A stretch of DNA of 64,000 bases. Source: Isochrysis galbana (Eukaryota; Haptophyta; Isochrysidales; Isochrysidaceae). The position numbers and the translations under genes were made by a program. Within the stretch, counting starts at the first letter, position 1, and each line of letters starts with the position of its first letter. The notes beneath the pieces were generated by a model that saw nothing but the letters and a program-made list of their open reading frames with translations, ran no database searches and had not been told where the DNA came from. The DNA lies in contig CM030940.1 of NCBI GenBank assembly GCA_018136815.1, positions 2,339,915-2,403,914 on the forward strand, written 5' to 3'. Shown piece by piece: positions 51,467-63,301 of the stretch.

Positions 51467-52060
51467 ATGGGCTCAACGACAGAGAGAGAGAGGGTTGGCT
51501 CTCGCCGATCGATGGTGCTGGCCCTCGCGTGCCTGCTGGCGGCTGCGTCAGTGCTCCCGCCGCTCAGGGCGGGCGCTACGCCGACAAGCCTCGTCACTCG
51601 GCGCCAGCTCCTCGGCGCTACTGCCGCGCTGCTCGCTGCGCCACGAGCCTCGCGAGCCGCCAAGATCAGCTCGGCAGAGGCAAGGAAGCAGATTCGCGAG
51701 GGCTACCTCGCCATAGACAAGCTGCTCCAGGACTTCCCGGAGATCACAGAGCGCGAGGGTGGGGATGGAGTGCGCCGTGTGCTCGGCACGGTGGGCACAA
51801 CTAGCCCTGTCTACCGTATCGAAGCTGCCTTCCGCTCGCTCACGGAGGAGACGGAAGAGCCGCCAGACTACTTGGATGGGCTTGAGGAGCTTATGCGATA
51901 CCTGCAGGATGCGGATGCTCAGGCTTACTCGGCGAACTTCATCACCTTTTCGTCCGCTAAAGGCACCCCGGAACAATATTTTGCTCGCAGCAAGCAAGCT
52001 GTCTCGCGCGCAAAAGAAGAATGGTCTGCTCTCTTGAGGATGTTGGGGGTGGAGCTATGA
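51467..52060 (+). CDS. Predicted thylakoid-lumen protein with twin-arginine signal
   Basis: A 197-residue frame. Met16 (51512) starts a signal peptide (MVLALACLLAAASVLPPLRA), then a transit stretch, then a twin-arginine lumen signal TRRQLLGATAALLAAPRASR-A. This three-part leader is that of lumen proteins imported by the Tat route. The mature domain is helical, with KQIREGYLAIDKLLQDFPEI, RRVLGTVGTTSPVYRIE, MRYLQDADAQAYSANFITFS and YFARSKQAVSRAKEEWSALL. It reminds me of small conserved lumen proteins of algae (PsbQ-like helical bundle is possible), but I cannot name it. Confidence 0.7.
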   Translation: MGSTTERERVGSRRSMVLALACLLAAASVLPPLRAGATPTSLVTRRQLLGATAALLAAPRASRAAKISSAEARKQIREGYLAIDKLLQDFPEITEREGGDGVRRVLGTVGTTSPVYRIEAAFRSLTEETEEPPDYLDGLEELMRYLQDADAQAYSANFITFSSAKGTPEQYFARSKQAVSRAKEEWSALLRMLGVEL

Positions 52061-53900
52061 CTGTAGCTTGGCAGGCGAGGGGGCCGAGGACATGCGGCTG
52101 CTCTCATGGGATCATCGAGTGGAAGAGCGAGTGATAGAGGCACAGAGGCAGAGAGAGCATGCGCTGGGATGGGCCGCCTTTTCAGCGTCGTCGCAATTGA
52201 TCCCTGCCAAGTCACCGTCTTGCATCTGTATGGGTGCGTCAGCTACCACGAGACGTCGCACAAGAAATATAGCAAGCTCTAGTGCCTGTGCTATACATCG
52301 TGTTGTTTGCTGCCTATGGCGCAGAAGACACAGCTCGCACTCGAGGCCATGGCGCTGTGCCGGACACGCGACTCTCACGTGGCTTATATGTACACACCGG
52401 CCAGGCGCAAAGCTCACAAGGCCTGTGAGATAACGCCATCGCCCTAATGCAACAATAGTTGCTGCAGGTAGGGGGGTGAAAAAGCCTCCGCCTCTTCACC
52501 CTCTCGCATGTCCGATTTTCACGTCGATGGTGCCTCTTTCACCATCTCCCGCCATCTCGGCTTCTTTTCCCATCGCGTACCAACTTGAGGTCGCAGCTCG
52601 TGTTCGTCTGTTTCCTGGCTCGGAGTCTCTCCCTCGCTTCCTTCCTTGCGTCTTTCTTCCCCAGGAGTGTTCTCTTCGCCAATCCGCCGATTGCAATTGT
52701 ATCTTCTCCCGGCCTCCGCTGGCTGATCGGCTGGCTTAGCCGAGAGCATGGCGAGCTCTCCACCCCATTCTACTTTGCCCGCGCCCGCGTGTGTGGACGT
52801 CCTGCCTGTGCCGGACGACTTCCTTCCTCTCCATCTCTGCCACATCGCCATCGCTCCTGGTCCCCAGCTCCGCCTCGCTCTGCTCCCTGCCCCTTTTCGA
52901 GTCATGGCCATGTATGTATATGCATGCGCATTCTTCAGCAGTCTGAATGTCCACACACAAGCACTGCACCAACACAGCTCCTTCCCCGGCCCACCACAAT
53001 TGTATTAGGTCGTCGGGGGAGGGTAAGTCGTAGTTGCAGTGTTGGAGCTTGTGCGGTGAGGGCGCGCGGTTAGCGGTAACTCTAATGCACGTGCTATGAT
53101 CAATATTTTCGATGCCTTATCCTTATGCAGCACCGCTATGTGCATGGTGCTTATGTGTGTGGTGTAGAGGGACGGGCCGCAAGGCAGGTGGAGGGGGGAT
53201 GAGAGCGGCGGGCGAGGCTACATTTGTTAGAGTGCAGAGTCGCGTGCGCGGCGAGAATCATAAGAAGTTTTTTTTTATGTGTGTGGTGTAGACAATGATC
53301 GTTGAAGCTTGCAGCCTCCTGGTCGCCATTGGGTGGTGTTCCCTTTCGTACTACTAGATCGTAGCCTAACGATGTGCAAATAGAAATAGGCTACCGGCAC
53401 GGCTTTTATTCACGGCATTGGGATGTGCCTGGGTGGCTGGTAGGAATGACACATACTTGGACAGCATCGTGAAGTCATCGCGTCATGCGTGCTTCAATAT
53501 ATGCTGCTTGAATCCTCCTAGGAGAGGAAGAGGAATAAGGTTCCACGTAAGAGACGAGCATGGCCGGGGCATTGAGCTGTGGAACCGATGATGAGCTCAG
53601 GCAGAGGCTGAGGCAAACCCGAGCGCCGAGCGACAGCAAACGCGCCTGACACTCCCCGTAACCTAACCGTGAGCAACGATGAAGGCTCCGGATGTTGACC
53701 TTAGATTTGTCCGCCAACATATGAAGAAGTTGTGTTGCAATGCTTCACGCTCTTCTTCGTATTTGCAACCCAGGCGGAAAAGGAGAGAATGTTTAGGCCT
53801 CGTCGCACCCTGCCCAAGCCAATAGTCATCGGGCGAAATCTCAACCAACGTACCTAGATCCATGGACTTCCAGGGAGACACCGCAAGCGATAATGAAAGA
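52061..53900. other. Intergenic, no gene seen
   Basis: Weak frames on both strands between 52.5 and 53.1 kb overlap each other and have no domain content. TTATGTGTGTGGTGTAGA occurs twice (53152, 53275). No RNA gene recognised. Confidence 0.4.
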
Positions 53901-53902
53901 TT

Positions 53903-56900
53903 TCACAATAACTGCATTGAGGCATTGGTATCGCAATGCAACATTTCCAACGGCGCCCTCCTCCGCCTCTGCAGCCACAAAGCTCCTACGGCCAGCACGG
54001 CCAGTGCTAAGCCCAACCCTATCATGGGCGGCGCAGCAAGCCGCCTTGAGCGTGCCGCTACTTCTCGGGCTCGAACCTCCGCGACGAGAGGCGGAGTCGA
54101 GAACACGCTCTTGTGACCGCCTTCTGGGTCTGCACGCATGGCGTCGCTCAGACCGTTAGCCGCATCCGCCACTATCTCTGTGCCATCCGCCACGATTTCG
54201 CTCCCCACTTTCGTCCCGGTGCTTGCGGCGGCGGCGCCCGCGTCGCCCACAAACTCTGCGCCGACTTTGACTCCGGTGCTTGCGGCGCTCGCACCCATTC
54301 TCGTGCGGTCCTCGACCTGCGCAATGGCCGCTGACCAGCCGGTCGACTTCCGAGGACTTGGGACGCAGCAATGGTACCCTTCACACGCTACGGCCGGGCA
54401 TCCCGCACCCGGTGAGCCCGTCTTGCAACACGCAAAATGTGCGCCGCAGAATGAAGGACACAGCCCACTCACGCCTCCACACGGGGCCCAGCAGTTCCCC
54501 GGCGGCGGTGGCGGCGGAGCGGGCGGCGGCGGCGGATGCGGCACCCATTCGCGCGTGCCGTCATTTTGCACAAGCTGAAACAAGGCGCGGTTCTCAATCA
54601 GAAAATCATCGACGGTGCGGACGATCCCCTTGTACTCACCCTTTAAGAAGGTGCCGTCAGAGAAGCTGATGCTAGCGCGCAAAGGAGAGAGCAGAGCCGT
54701 GCCACTCCCGTCTACGCTGGCACCGTAACAAATGTAGCTCGCGATGTCAGAGGCGATGATCGGCGAGTATGGAGTCATTACCGCATAGGCGAGCGCTGGT
54801 GAGATTGCCGAGGACGGGTGCGGCTCGAGATGGAGTTGGCCGATCTCGAACTTGCCCGTGCACTCAGTGATCGCGGAGCGCGTGAGCTCGTGCAAATCGA
54901 TGTTGATCTGTACGTGGGGCCACCGGTGCAGGAAGTGAGCCACGCAGCGATTGCAACAGGGTCCTTGGTCTTAGCGAGAGAACTCAGCGCTAGATGCAGT
55001 CCGGTGCGGGACGTGAGAGGCGCCAAGGACGCCTAGGGTGAGAAGATGGCGTTCACTCAAGGGGGCGCGTCGCTGTGGCATGGCGGGGCTGCGGCAGGCG
55101 AGCCGTCGCACCTTAAGGATGCCTACAATCTCATGGAACCCCTTGCCCCAGCCAACTGGGAGGGATCCGAGTAGGGCACTTTGCTCGGCGACCCAATCGT
55201 ACGAGACCCGTGTGCGAATATTGGTGATACCGATCTGCAACGAGTCGGGCTCTCTATTAGTCATCAGCTTGGTGAACGGGTCCTGATGCTCCCACCACTC
55301 CAGATAATCCCAGCATGCGCCGTACTCGATGGCCGGCTTGTCGAAGCCGATGAGGGCTATCTTGCTCAACCGCAGCGTGGTGCCCGTCAATGCACCAATC
55401 CGGATCTCGGTACCCCTCAGGTCAGCCGTCTCGAGCTTTGGGAAGTGCTCTGCAGCGGGACCTGCCCAGCCAGCCACGCGCTTGGCTGCCGCGTTGCTGC
55501 CCTGCATCTGTGCCACTTGCTGCGCGACAGTCCTCGACAGCTGATTCGCGAGCCATTGCGTCATCCAGTCAGTTCGGCACGTAGAGTCGAGCCGGATGCG
55601 CACGTCCGTCGCGACAGCTAGTTCATACGGCACGGCTTCGGGGATGCCACCGGTTGTATCTGTCCAGCACTCGCCCCACACATCGTACAGGGCACACTGC
55701 GCGCTACGGCGTAACGAGTTGTCCAACGCCCCGCCCAAAGTGTCTAGATTTTTGTCTAGGATCGCTAGGACGGTAGGTGAGAGCGGCGGGTGGCGGGGAG
55801 GGGCTGGGTGGAGGGGCGGCGGTACGGGTGGTGGAAGAACAGGCGGCGGCGGCGTGGGTGGCGGTGGTGTCGGGTCGGGTGGTGGGCTAGGCGGAGAAGG
55901 GAAGGGCGGAGGGTAGGGTGGGGACAGCGGCGGCGGCGGCTCGGGTGGAAATGGAGAGGGCGGAGGTGGCATACTTGGGAATGGCGGAGGAAGGGGTAGC
56001 GGCTCGGGCGGAGGTGGCTCGGGTGGAAAGGGAGAAGGCGGAGGCGGCATGCTCGGAAATGGCGCAGGGAGGGGTGGCGGATCGGGCGGAGGCGGCCCGG
56101 GCGGAAAGGGAGAAGGCGGAGGCGGCATGCTCGGAGGTAGCGGTGGCGAGGGTGGTAGCTCCGGAGGGAGAGGGCTTTGCGGCGGCGGCGGATATAGGGG
56201 CTGTGGCGGCACCATCGGTAAAGGAAGGGGAGCTGCGCCGACACAGCAGTGATAGCCGTCGCACGCTCGCGCTGGACAGCCGAGTGCTGGTAGCGAAACC
56301 TCGTCAAACTTGATGAGCCCGATGCCAAAGCCGCCAGTAGAAACGGACATGCAGCACGCCTTGCCAGCCCCACAGAAGCCGGGGCACAGCCCCTCCACAC
56401 CGCCACAGCCCTCCCAGCAGTCATCAGGCGGCGCGGGCGGCGGCTGCGACAGCGGTACGGGCAGAGGCGGCTGTGGCGGCTGTGGCAGGGGTGCGGGCAC
56501 CGGCGCTTCCGACGGGAGCGGCGGAGGCGTGGGTGTCTCCACCGCACGCACACACACGTGGTAGTCGTAGTAAGCAGCATCGGCCGAAGAGTCGGAGGGG
56601 ACATGCAGTTCCGAGGGTGCCATATATTCGATGGCCAAACGGTTGCGCGAGTCGTTGTAAATCGGGTAGCCAGAGGGACGCATAGAGCCGAGAGAGCCAT
56701 GGTCAGAGGCGCCCAGCGAGTCGTAGCCAGAGTTTTCCAGGGCTTCAGGGGCGTCTGAGAGTCGAAGAGAATCGTAGCTAGAAGCCTCAATGGTGTGAGA
56801 GGACGACAGGGAGCCGGAGACGTTTGTGAGTCCAGAGGGAGCCGAGGAGGAGAAGGCCAGAAGGGCGGAGGGAGCTTCTGCCTGTGGGCAAGAGGGCGCC

Positions 56901-57055
56901 CGCCAGCCATAGCGGCAGCAAGCGCCGCCGTTGCCACATACGCTCTCGCACAGGCCGCTCTGATGGCCACAGTGGTGCCAGCAGTCAGCCGCGCGCCACA
57001 CAGGCGACGAGAACGCAGAGGGTGCGGAGGGAGAGAGAGGGAGGGAGGGAGGCAT
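53903..57055 (-). CDS. Modular Cys-rich / proline-rich membrane protein, two exons
   Basis: Exon 1 57055-55057 and exon 2 54969-53903 (87-nt GT-AG intron, phase 1) give about 1,021 residues. Three copies of one Cys module occur: CWHHCGHQSGLCESVCGNGG-ACC near the N-terminus, CWEGCGGVEGLCPGFCGAGK-ACC about residue 215, and CWAPCGGVSGLCPSFCGAHF-ACC near 820. The last two end in GCPA-(R/V)-AC-(D/E)-GYHCCV. A roughly 130-residue PPPSPFPPxPPPP linker follows copy 2. Then comes a globular region split by the intron (LDKNLDTLGGALDNSLRRSA, TADLRGTEIRIGALTGTTLR). A membrane helix (PPMIGLGLALAVLAVGALWL) and RRRR stop-transfer close it. Resembles algal cell-surface scaffold or receptor proteins. The signal peptide is not visible, so a 5' exon may be missing. 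Confidence 0.65.
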
Positions 57056-57059
57056 GGGC

Positions 57060-58055
57060 TCCTCTCTCTCTCTCTCTCTCGCCTTTCCGCCCTTTCCCCC
57101 CCCTCCCCCCCACCTCTCTCCCCGACGAGAAGTCGGCGCGCTGCGAGAAGGTTTTCTCTCTCTCTCTCTCTCGTACTGGAAGAGTACGAGTACTCCTACC
57201 TTATTATGGTAAGAGTAAGCGTACTTTCCCTCTTTGTTTCTCCTGCACTTTATTCCTCTTCACACCCTCTACTTCTACTTATTTGATTTTCCCGTGCCTC
57301 CGTTTCCCTTCTCTCTCACGTCGTCAGCTCTCCACTCTCATATCTTCTGCTTCATCGGCTTCTCTTCTCTCTCACTCTCCCATCCTCCGGGTGCGAGTCC
57401 GTCCATAAGAGTGTACCAGCAGAGGAGAGAAGAGAGGGAGACGAGAGACTCCCCCCGCCCCCCTCTCTCCCTCTCTCTCTCTCTCTCCCTCTCTCTCTCT
57501 ACTCTCTCTCTCTCTCTCTCTCTCCCTTTCCCTCTCTCTCTCTCTCTCTCTCTCCCTCTCTCCCCCCCTCTCTCCCTCTCTCTCTCTCTCTCCCTCTCTC
57601 TCTCTACTCTCTCTCTCTCTCTCTCTCCCTTTCCCTCTCTCTCTCTCTCTCTCTCTCTCCCTCTCTCCCCCCCTCTCTCCCTCTCTCTCTCTCTCTCCCT
57701 CTCTCTCTCTACTCTCTCTCTCTCTCTCTCTCCCTTTCCCTCTCTCTCTCTCTCTCTCTCTCTCCCTCTCTCCCCCCCTCTCTCCCTCTCTCTCTCTCTC
57801 TCCCTCTCTCTCTCTACTCTCTCTCTCTCTCTCTCTCCCTTTCCCTCTCTCTCTCTCTCTCTCTCTCTCCCTCTCTCCCCCCCTCTCTCCCTCTCTCTCT
57901 CTCTCTCCCTCTCTCTCTCTACTCTCTCTCTCTCTCTCTCTCCCTATCCCTCTCTCTCTCTCTCTCTCTCTCCCTCTCTCCCCCCCTCTCTCCCTCTCTC
58001 TCTCTCTCTCCCTCTCTCTCTCTCTCTCTCCCCCCCCCCCCCCCCCCCCCCCTCC
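57060..58055. repeat. CT satellite with a 115-bp higher-order unit
   Basis: From 57455, five near-identical units: CTCTCTCTACTCTCTCTCTC, CTCTCTCCCTTTCCCTCTCT, CTCCCTCTCTCCCCCCCTCT. The array ends in a C22 run (58030-58051). One unit has CCCTATCCC instead of CCCTTTCCC. Confidence 0.95.
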
Positions 58056-58301
58056 CTCCCGTTTTGATCTTTGCGCCTCGCGGCGAATCCGTAGAGCGTT
58101 CGAGGAAAGGCGGAGATGTTATTGTACTAAAATATCTCTGTGGGAGTACATCTCCTAACTCCTAAGCTCTAAGCTCTATGCTCTATGAATACTGAATACT
58201 GAATACCGGAATACCCTGCTCTACAAAACTACTAGCCAGCTGAAGAGGGTGATGCCACTCGGCCCCCCAAAAGTCTTACCACGTATCCACTAGTCGTAAG
58301 C

Positions 58302-58500
58302 ATCGTACCCCTAGATGGGAAATACGTATTCACCGTATTTGGCCAGAGACCAAATACATATGTATTTGGCTGTATTTGAAGCGTGTCCTGGGTAGTGGGC
58401 CTCGAATGTATTTCAAATGTATTTGGCCGGAGGCCAAATACATATGTATTTGGCTGTATTTGCAGGCCCCTGCACCGTATTTCCCATCTAGGATCGTACC
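58302..58500. mobile_element. MITE, 183 bp, 17-bp TIR, 8-bp target duplication (copy 2)
   Basis: The element 58310-58492 has CCTAGATGGGAAATACG and its reverse complement at the ends, flanked by ATCGTACC on both sides (58302-58309, 58493-58500). It is the same length as the 35-kb copy and differs at only a few internal bases. Confidence 0.92.
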
Positions 58501-60960
58501 CCGTACCCCGTTTACCGCTTAGGAGGGGTGTTACTGTGTTACTGTTACTGTTATACTGTTACCGATTGCCCTCCATCTCCATCTGCCATCTGCATCTGCG
58601 CTCTCTTCTCTCTTCTCTCTTTCTCTCTCCTACTGCTTTCTACTTTACTTTTACTACGTAGGTAGAGATCCTCTTCCTCTTCACATGAGAAGGGGTGAAG
58701 GGGCGACGGGTCTCTCTCTCTCTCTCGCTCTCTTCTCTCCCTCTCTCATCTCCCTCATCCTACATCCATTGTCGAGTCGAGCGGAGCCGGAGGGCTCTGG
58801 GCCACTCCGTCGCGAGCGGCACCGGCGGTTAGCGCGGCGCCTTGGCCCTCCTCCCCGCCGGGAGTCGGGTGAATGAAATTCTGGATGGGGTCGGGCATCC
58901 CCATTTGGGTGTCTGGACGGGGGACGAACGGCGAACGAAGGGCGGTGGGGCGGCGAGGCGCTCCTAGCGGCCCTAGTGTGTTGGGTTTTAAGAGATTGTT
59001 AGACCTACAAAGAACTCTTCCCTCAGGGAGGGAGCCTAGGCTGCTTGAGTGCAGCGACGCAGCGAACAACGACGGACAACGGACCTGAGGCCAACAGGAT
59101 ACACCGCCTCACGAACACACCGGAATCATTCACCCCAACCAAGCAAATTATCAAGCAACCGCGACCCCAAATCACCGATAACTCAAACACGTCGCAAGAA
59201 AGACGGAGAGAGAGAGCGAGAGAGAGAGACTCCGCAGCGACGGCCGGAGCGTGTCTCCCTTGTAACTTCCCACGTAGCGGAGAGTCCGAAGGGGAGCGTC
59301 ATGTCGCGCGACCACGGCGATCACTTTGGATACAGATCGCGACGAGATATCTTCACGACCGAATAAATCTTGCCGTTGAGCGTGAACCTTCTAGACGCTT
59401 CTAACGAACAACCCTGAGTAGCAACCAAGGGGAAGAAACACCAAAGGGGCCAAGGGCTTGCATGTAACTTGCATCAAGGGGAAAGATTCCCTCACCTAAG
59501 AAGCGAACCTACACTGATCTCCAAGGGGAGATGGCAAATTAAACCTCAAATCTCGAGCGGATAGATAGAGCAACCGACTCGCTCGCCAAAACCTTGACCG
59601 AGAAGAAAGAAGCAAGGACCTACAAGCCAAGGGTAGCGGACCTAGAGAAGGTGAGAGGAAATTTCCGAACGCCAACGCCAACGCCAAACGCGGGAAGGCA
59701 ACGAAACCCTAACCAGGCCAAGCAGAACCTATGAAGAACAGGCCTGGACGACAACGAAAGTCAGCAAGTCCCAAGAAAGAACCGGAACCCAACAAGAAAC
59801 AACAAACAAGCCTTGCAAGAAGCTAAATAAGCCTCCTGAAGGTACCCCGAAAGCCTGAGACAAGCACACGGCAAGCAACAGGCGACCTGGCTCCTTTGAG
59901 TCAAGATTGCCCGAAAGGAGGAAACCTGGAATCTAGACCTGACAGACAGGCTAGAAGGAACGAAACGAGAACTCGAATTCTAGATCGCTAGGGACGAACC
60001 CTACCAACCTAGATGTACGTGAGCTTCACCGTGTGGCCGCACGGCGAAGGACCTGGAAATAAGAACCTGGAAATCGCATCATCTAGGATGAATGCGACAT
60101 CCATCCTACGCCGATCCCAGTATCCCAGTTCTGTTTACGTTCACGTCGTTAGTCGTGTTGGTGTTCTACGTGTTGCTGTGAATGTGCGTTTTGATAGCAG
60201 GAGTGTGGGAATTGTAAGAGTCCAACTTAGCCGGTTCCGTTGCGAAGAGAGCGCGATCGATGGCGTCGCTCTCTCGTCTCCTTTCGGGCGCCCTAGCGTC
60301 ACAGTGATGGAGTGATGGTCTCAGGGCGATACTTAGTTACGTCTTGGTCTGACAGGGTCTGAGTCGCGCCGCTCGTTTACAACTAATATAACTAAACCCT
60401 CTTCCTATGTCGCCAATGACAATGCGCGCTCCACTCACGCTTTCGTATTTCGCACGCGATTGGGCTTTGGGCCTTTGGCGCTCACGCGCCCAGCAACGCT
60501 CACAACTCAGGCGCGCCAAGCGCCACCTATCAACTATGCGAGGACGCTGCATTTACGCAAAACATGTATCACCCCAAGACGGGGCGCGGAGCTGTGAATG
60601 CAACGATGATCACGAAATGAACGACCAGGACCGGTACGTAAACTGAGTAAAACATCCTCAAAGTGAGCAAGCCTATGCTGATGTTGACAATAGCCTATTG
60701 ATATTGATTCTTGATGCACATTTGTGGCCCAGCTTGCAACGTACGGCAATAGCCGACGATTACCGAAGCAGCCCTGTCCCAAGTCCGGCTTGTGGCTTGA
60801 ACTTCGCACTTCGGGCTGCTGCATCTGCCACAACACACCGCGCCTGTCGCCTCTGTATGTTGCAAAGTTACATTTAAACTCTAGCCACATGCACCCCGCT
60901 GCGACTTGCCGCGCCACCCACTTGAAGGCCAACCACATCGTCTTGAGCAAGATCGGGATA
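58501..60960. other. No gene seen
   Basis: A CT-rich start (58600-58760) leads to A/G-rich DNA (59040-60000) with AATAAA at 59364 and CAAGGGGA/CCAAGGGG words. No reverse transcriptase, transposase or other domain is visible in any frame. It may be non-coding retroelement sequence. Confidence 0.4.
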
Positions 60961-60972
60961 CGGAGGCAAGAG

Positions 60973-61566
60973 TCACCAATTGGCACGGCTAGACCAGGTG
61001 CCCGTCTCCACGTTCGCCTTGAATCCCTTCTTGACAACCACTCCAGCCTTCCACTGGACAGATGGCGGCGCGCCAGGGTGTCGTTTTAAATACGCCTGCG
61101 AATAGTTACCCTTCATGTTCACCTGTCAAGTGCATGGCACCAGCTCTTGAGTATTCGTGGTATTCGCGGGCAAGCTGCGAACGGCATCGAGACACTGCTC
61201 CGCGCGCATGAAAATCGTAGCAGGCCACCTGTGGGTGCATCGGATCAGGCTGATGCTTGAGCCAGCACTGGCCCATCATCGACCCCGGAGGAAGGGCGGC
61301 GGGGGCGTAGCACTTCTCGAGCGGGCAGTAGACAAAGACGTTGCACGCGTAATAAGCGGGGGGTCTGCGTCGGTAATCAGGGGCGCAACTCAGCACGCGT
61401 ACTGACACAAGGGCCGGACTGATTGCAAGCGATGAATGCGCCGCTCCCTTGCATAACGTGCCCTGCACCGTCGTTTCCCAGGATTCTGTGGGCTCACCGC
61501 GGCTTCCACGCCCGGCACGCCTCGGCGCATTCCTCGATGGTTGACTTTTTGTGGTCCGAGCCCCAC
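60973..61566 (-). CDS. PAN/Apple-like Cys-rich protein, last three exons
   Basis: Exons 61566-61498, 61364-61229 and 61095-60973 join with GT-AG ends and matching phases. The product reads STIEECAEACRAWKPRPPAY, then YACNVFVYCPLEKCYAPAAL, then GQCWLKHQPDPMHPQAYLKR, then PPSVQWKAGVVVKKGF to a stop. The E-C-x3-C ... C-N-(V/x)-(F/W)-V-Y-C ... C-W-L-K pattern is that of PAN/Apple-like domains of algal secreted proteins, which bind carbohydrate or protein. The 5' exons are not found (the first one must end in phase 2), so the gene is incomplete here. Confidence 0.65.
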
Positions 61567-61715
61567 CTGCGTCACGGGTGCATTGATGAGATACTCCATA
61601 CGCAGGACTCGATCTGCCTAATCGAGCCATGAAGGGGTGAGTGCACACAATCAAAATCGCTCATCGAGAGGGGGTCTCCCGATGCGCTTCGTGGCCACAC
61701 TGCGACCGCATAGCA

Positions 61716-62487
61716 CTAGCTCCGACGTCGATTGCCAGCGACAGCAGGCAAGTGAACCAGAGATTGTATCTGTGAGCATCGGAGCGTAAGTGCATGGATG
61801 GGCGACGGCCGAAGGGCCCACATGAGCGCGTATCCGTCAAAGTCCATCTTGTCAAACCACACAGCTTCCCGCTCCATCTCGCTCTCCTTCTTGTTGATTT
61901 CAGCATCGCGCTTCAGTTGCCATCTGATCGCACCAGAAAGGTGGGCGTCAATGGAAGAGGTGGCCACACATGTGAGGCAGCTGCGTGGTTGGACGCAGTG
62001 GCTATGCAGCTCACTCGATCGCCTTTGGTATATGACTCTTGTCAGTCGCATTGACTGCTGCCAAGGCGACCTCTGCTTGCTCGCGAGAGAAGCCCGACTC
62101 GATCATCCCCTGGATGAGCGGGGATCTCTCGTGCACACGCGGTGCGCCGCCCGGATCGGCCGCTCCTGGAGCGTCAACCGAGCGGCGCGGGGTGCCTGCG
62201 GCGCCTGCGGCGCTGGTCGAGGGCTGCGTCTGCTGTAGTGCTCCCCCAACTCGGTCAGCGGCAGGGAGCGGCGGCGGCGGCGGCGGCGGCTGGCTGATCT
62301 GGACGAGTTTCGTCGTGGCGCGGCGCGGAGCCTTGGCCTCCCACAGATGGAAGAGCGGCCCTCGTCCAACGAAGAGCACAATGGCACCGCAGACAAGGCA
62401 GAAGAAGCTGGCAATCGGCCGCTTGAGCCGAGGGGAGCGCTCGACCAGGCTCTCGACAGCGAGCTCGAGGTCGACCGACTCGCCCAT
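61716..62487 (-). CDS. Membrane protein with UBA domain, two exons
   Basis: Exon 1 62487-62015 and exon 2 61923-61716 join across a 91-nt GTGAGC...CAG intron in phase 2, 226 residues. A membrane helix lies at about 25-45 (PIASFFCLVCGAIVLFVGRG). A Pro/Ala-rich linker leads to a UBA domain, LIQGMIESGFSREQAEVALA-AVNATDKSHIPKAIEW, whose last helix is completed only after splicing. A charged helix follows (LKRDAEINKKESEMEREAVW). UBA domains bind ubiquitin, so a role in membrane-linked ubiquitin or ER-associated handling is likely but inferred. The Met at 62487 is the first one after a low-complexity stretch. Confidence 0.75.
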
Positions 62488-62519
62488 CTGCGCGTAGCGT
62501 GGGGCGAACGAGACAGAAG

Positions 62520-63300
62520 GAGGGTGGGAAGGAGAGGGAGGGCGAGGAAACGGAGGAGGGAGGAGGGAGGGAGGCAGAGGTAGGAGGGTGCGACGCGCGG
62601 CGGCGGCGGCGGGCGGAGGCACCGAACGAAGTAACAAACGAACCAACTGAACCTTTCTCCCCTCTGGATATTCTTGGTGCCCGAACCCCCCCCCCCCCCC
62701 CCCCCCGCCCCCCTTTGCATTCAGGCCGCCAGCGCGGGCGACCAGACCATGGACACACCGCTGTCGCCGAAGCGACCACGCCCAGACGACCCGCCCAGCC
62801 AAGTGCACGCAAGCGCCAGCCTGTGTCCGGTCCCAAAACACCGCAAACTGCAAGACTGAGCCGACGCTGTCAGCTGCTGACAGCGCCATCTTGCAGCATA
62901 GACATCTCACTCCTTCCCACAGCCACCCACACCTCAAGCCGCACACCTCCCAAAGGGGAGGCCTCAAGGTCGGGCCCCCACACCGCCGCGGTACCGACCT
63001 CGCGCATTCGCGCGAGGGGGCTGCTATCCCGGCCCCACCATCAATAGCACAGTCCTCATCCATCCATGGAGGAGCGCACCAAGGTGATGACGCGGCAGAA
63101 GGAATCCTAGTCACGCAAGGCATTTGATGGAACGTGGGCTCACTCCCTCGCTGCTCTCGGCGAGGCTCTAATCTCTGGCACCGACGCCGCGACCGATTGC
63201 ACTCCACCATGGAAGATAGAATATACTACTAGGAGCGATTCCACACCCCAAAACTTCACCAATGCGTCGCATCGCGCTTCCCCTTGCTTGAGCCACTAGG
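62520..63300. other. No gene seen
   Basis: Contains GGGAGGAGGGAGG runs, a C23 tract (62684-62706) and otherwise anonymous DNA between the UBA gene start and the transporter 3' end. Confidence 0.4.
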
Positions 63301-63301
63301 A

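Noticed and set aside
53903-55800. A BPI/LBP-like lipid-binding fold in the globular part of the Cys-rich protein
   Set aside because: Only loose similarity in hydrophobic pattern and one Cys pair; not enough without a structure model.
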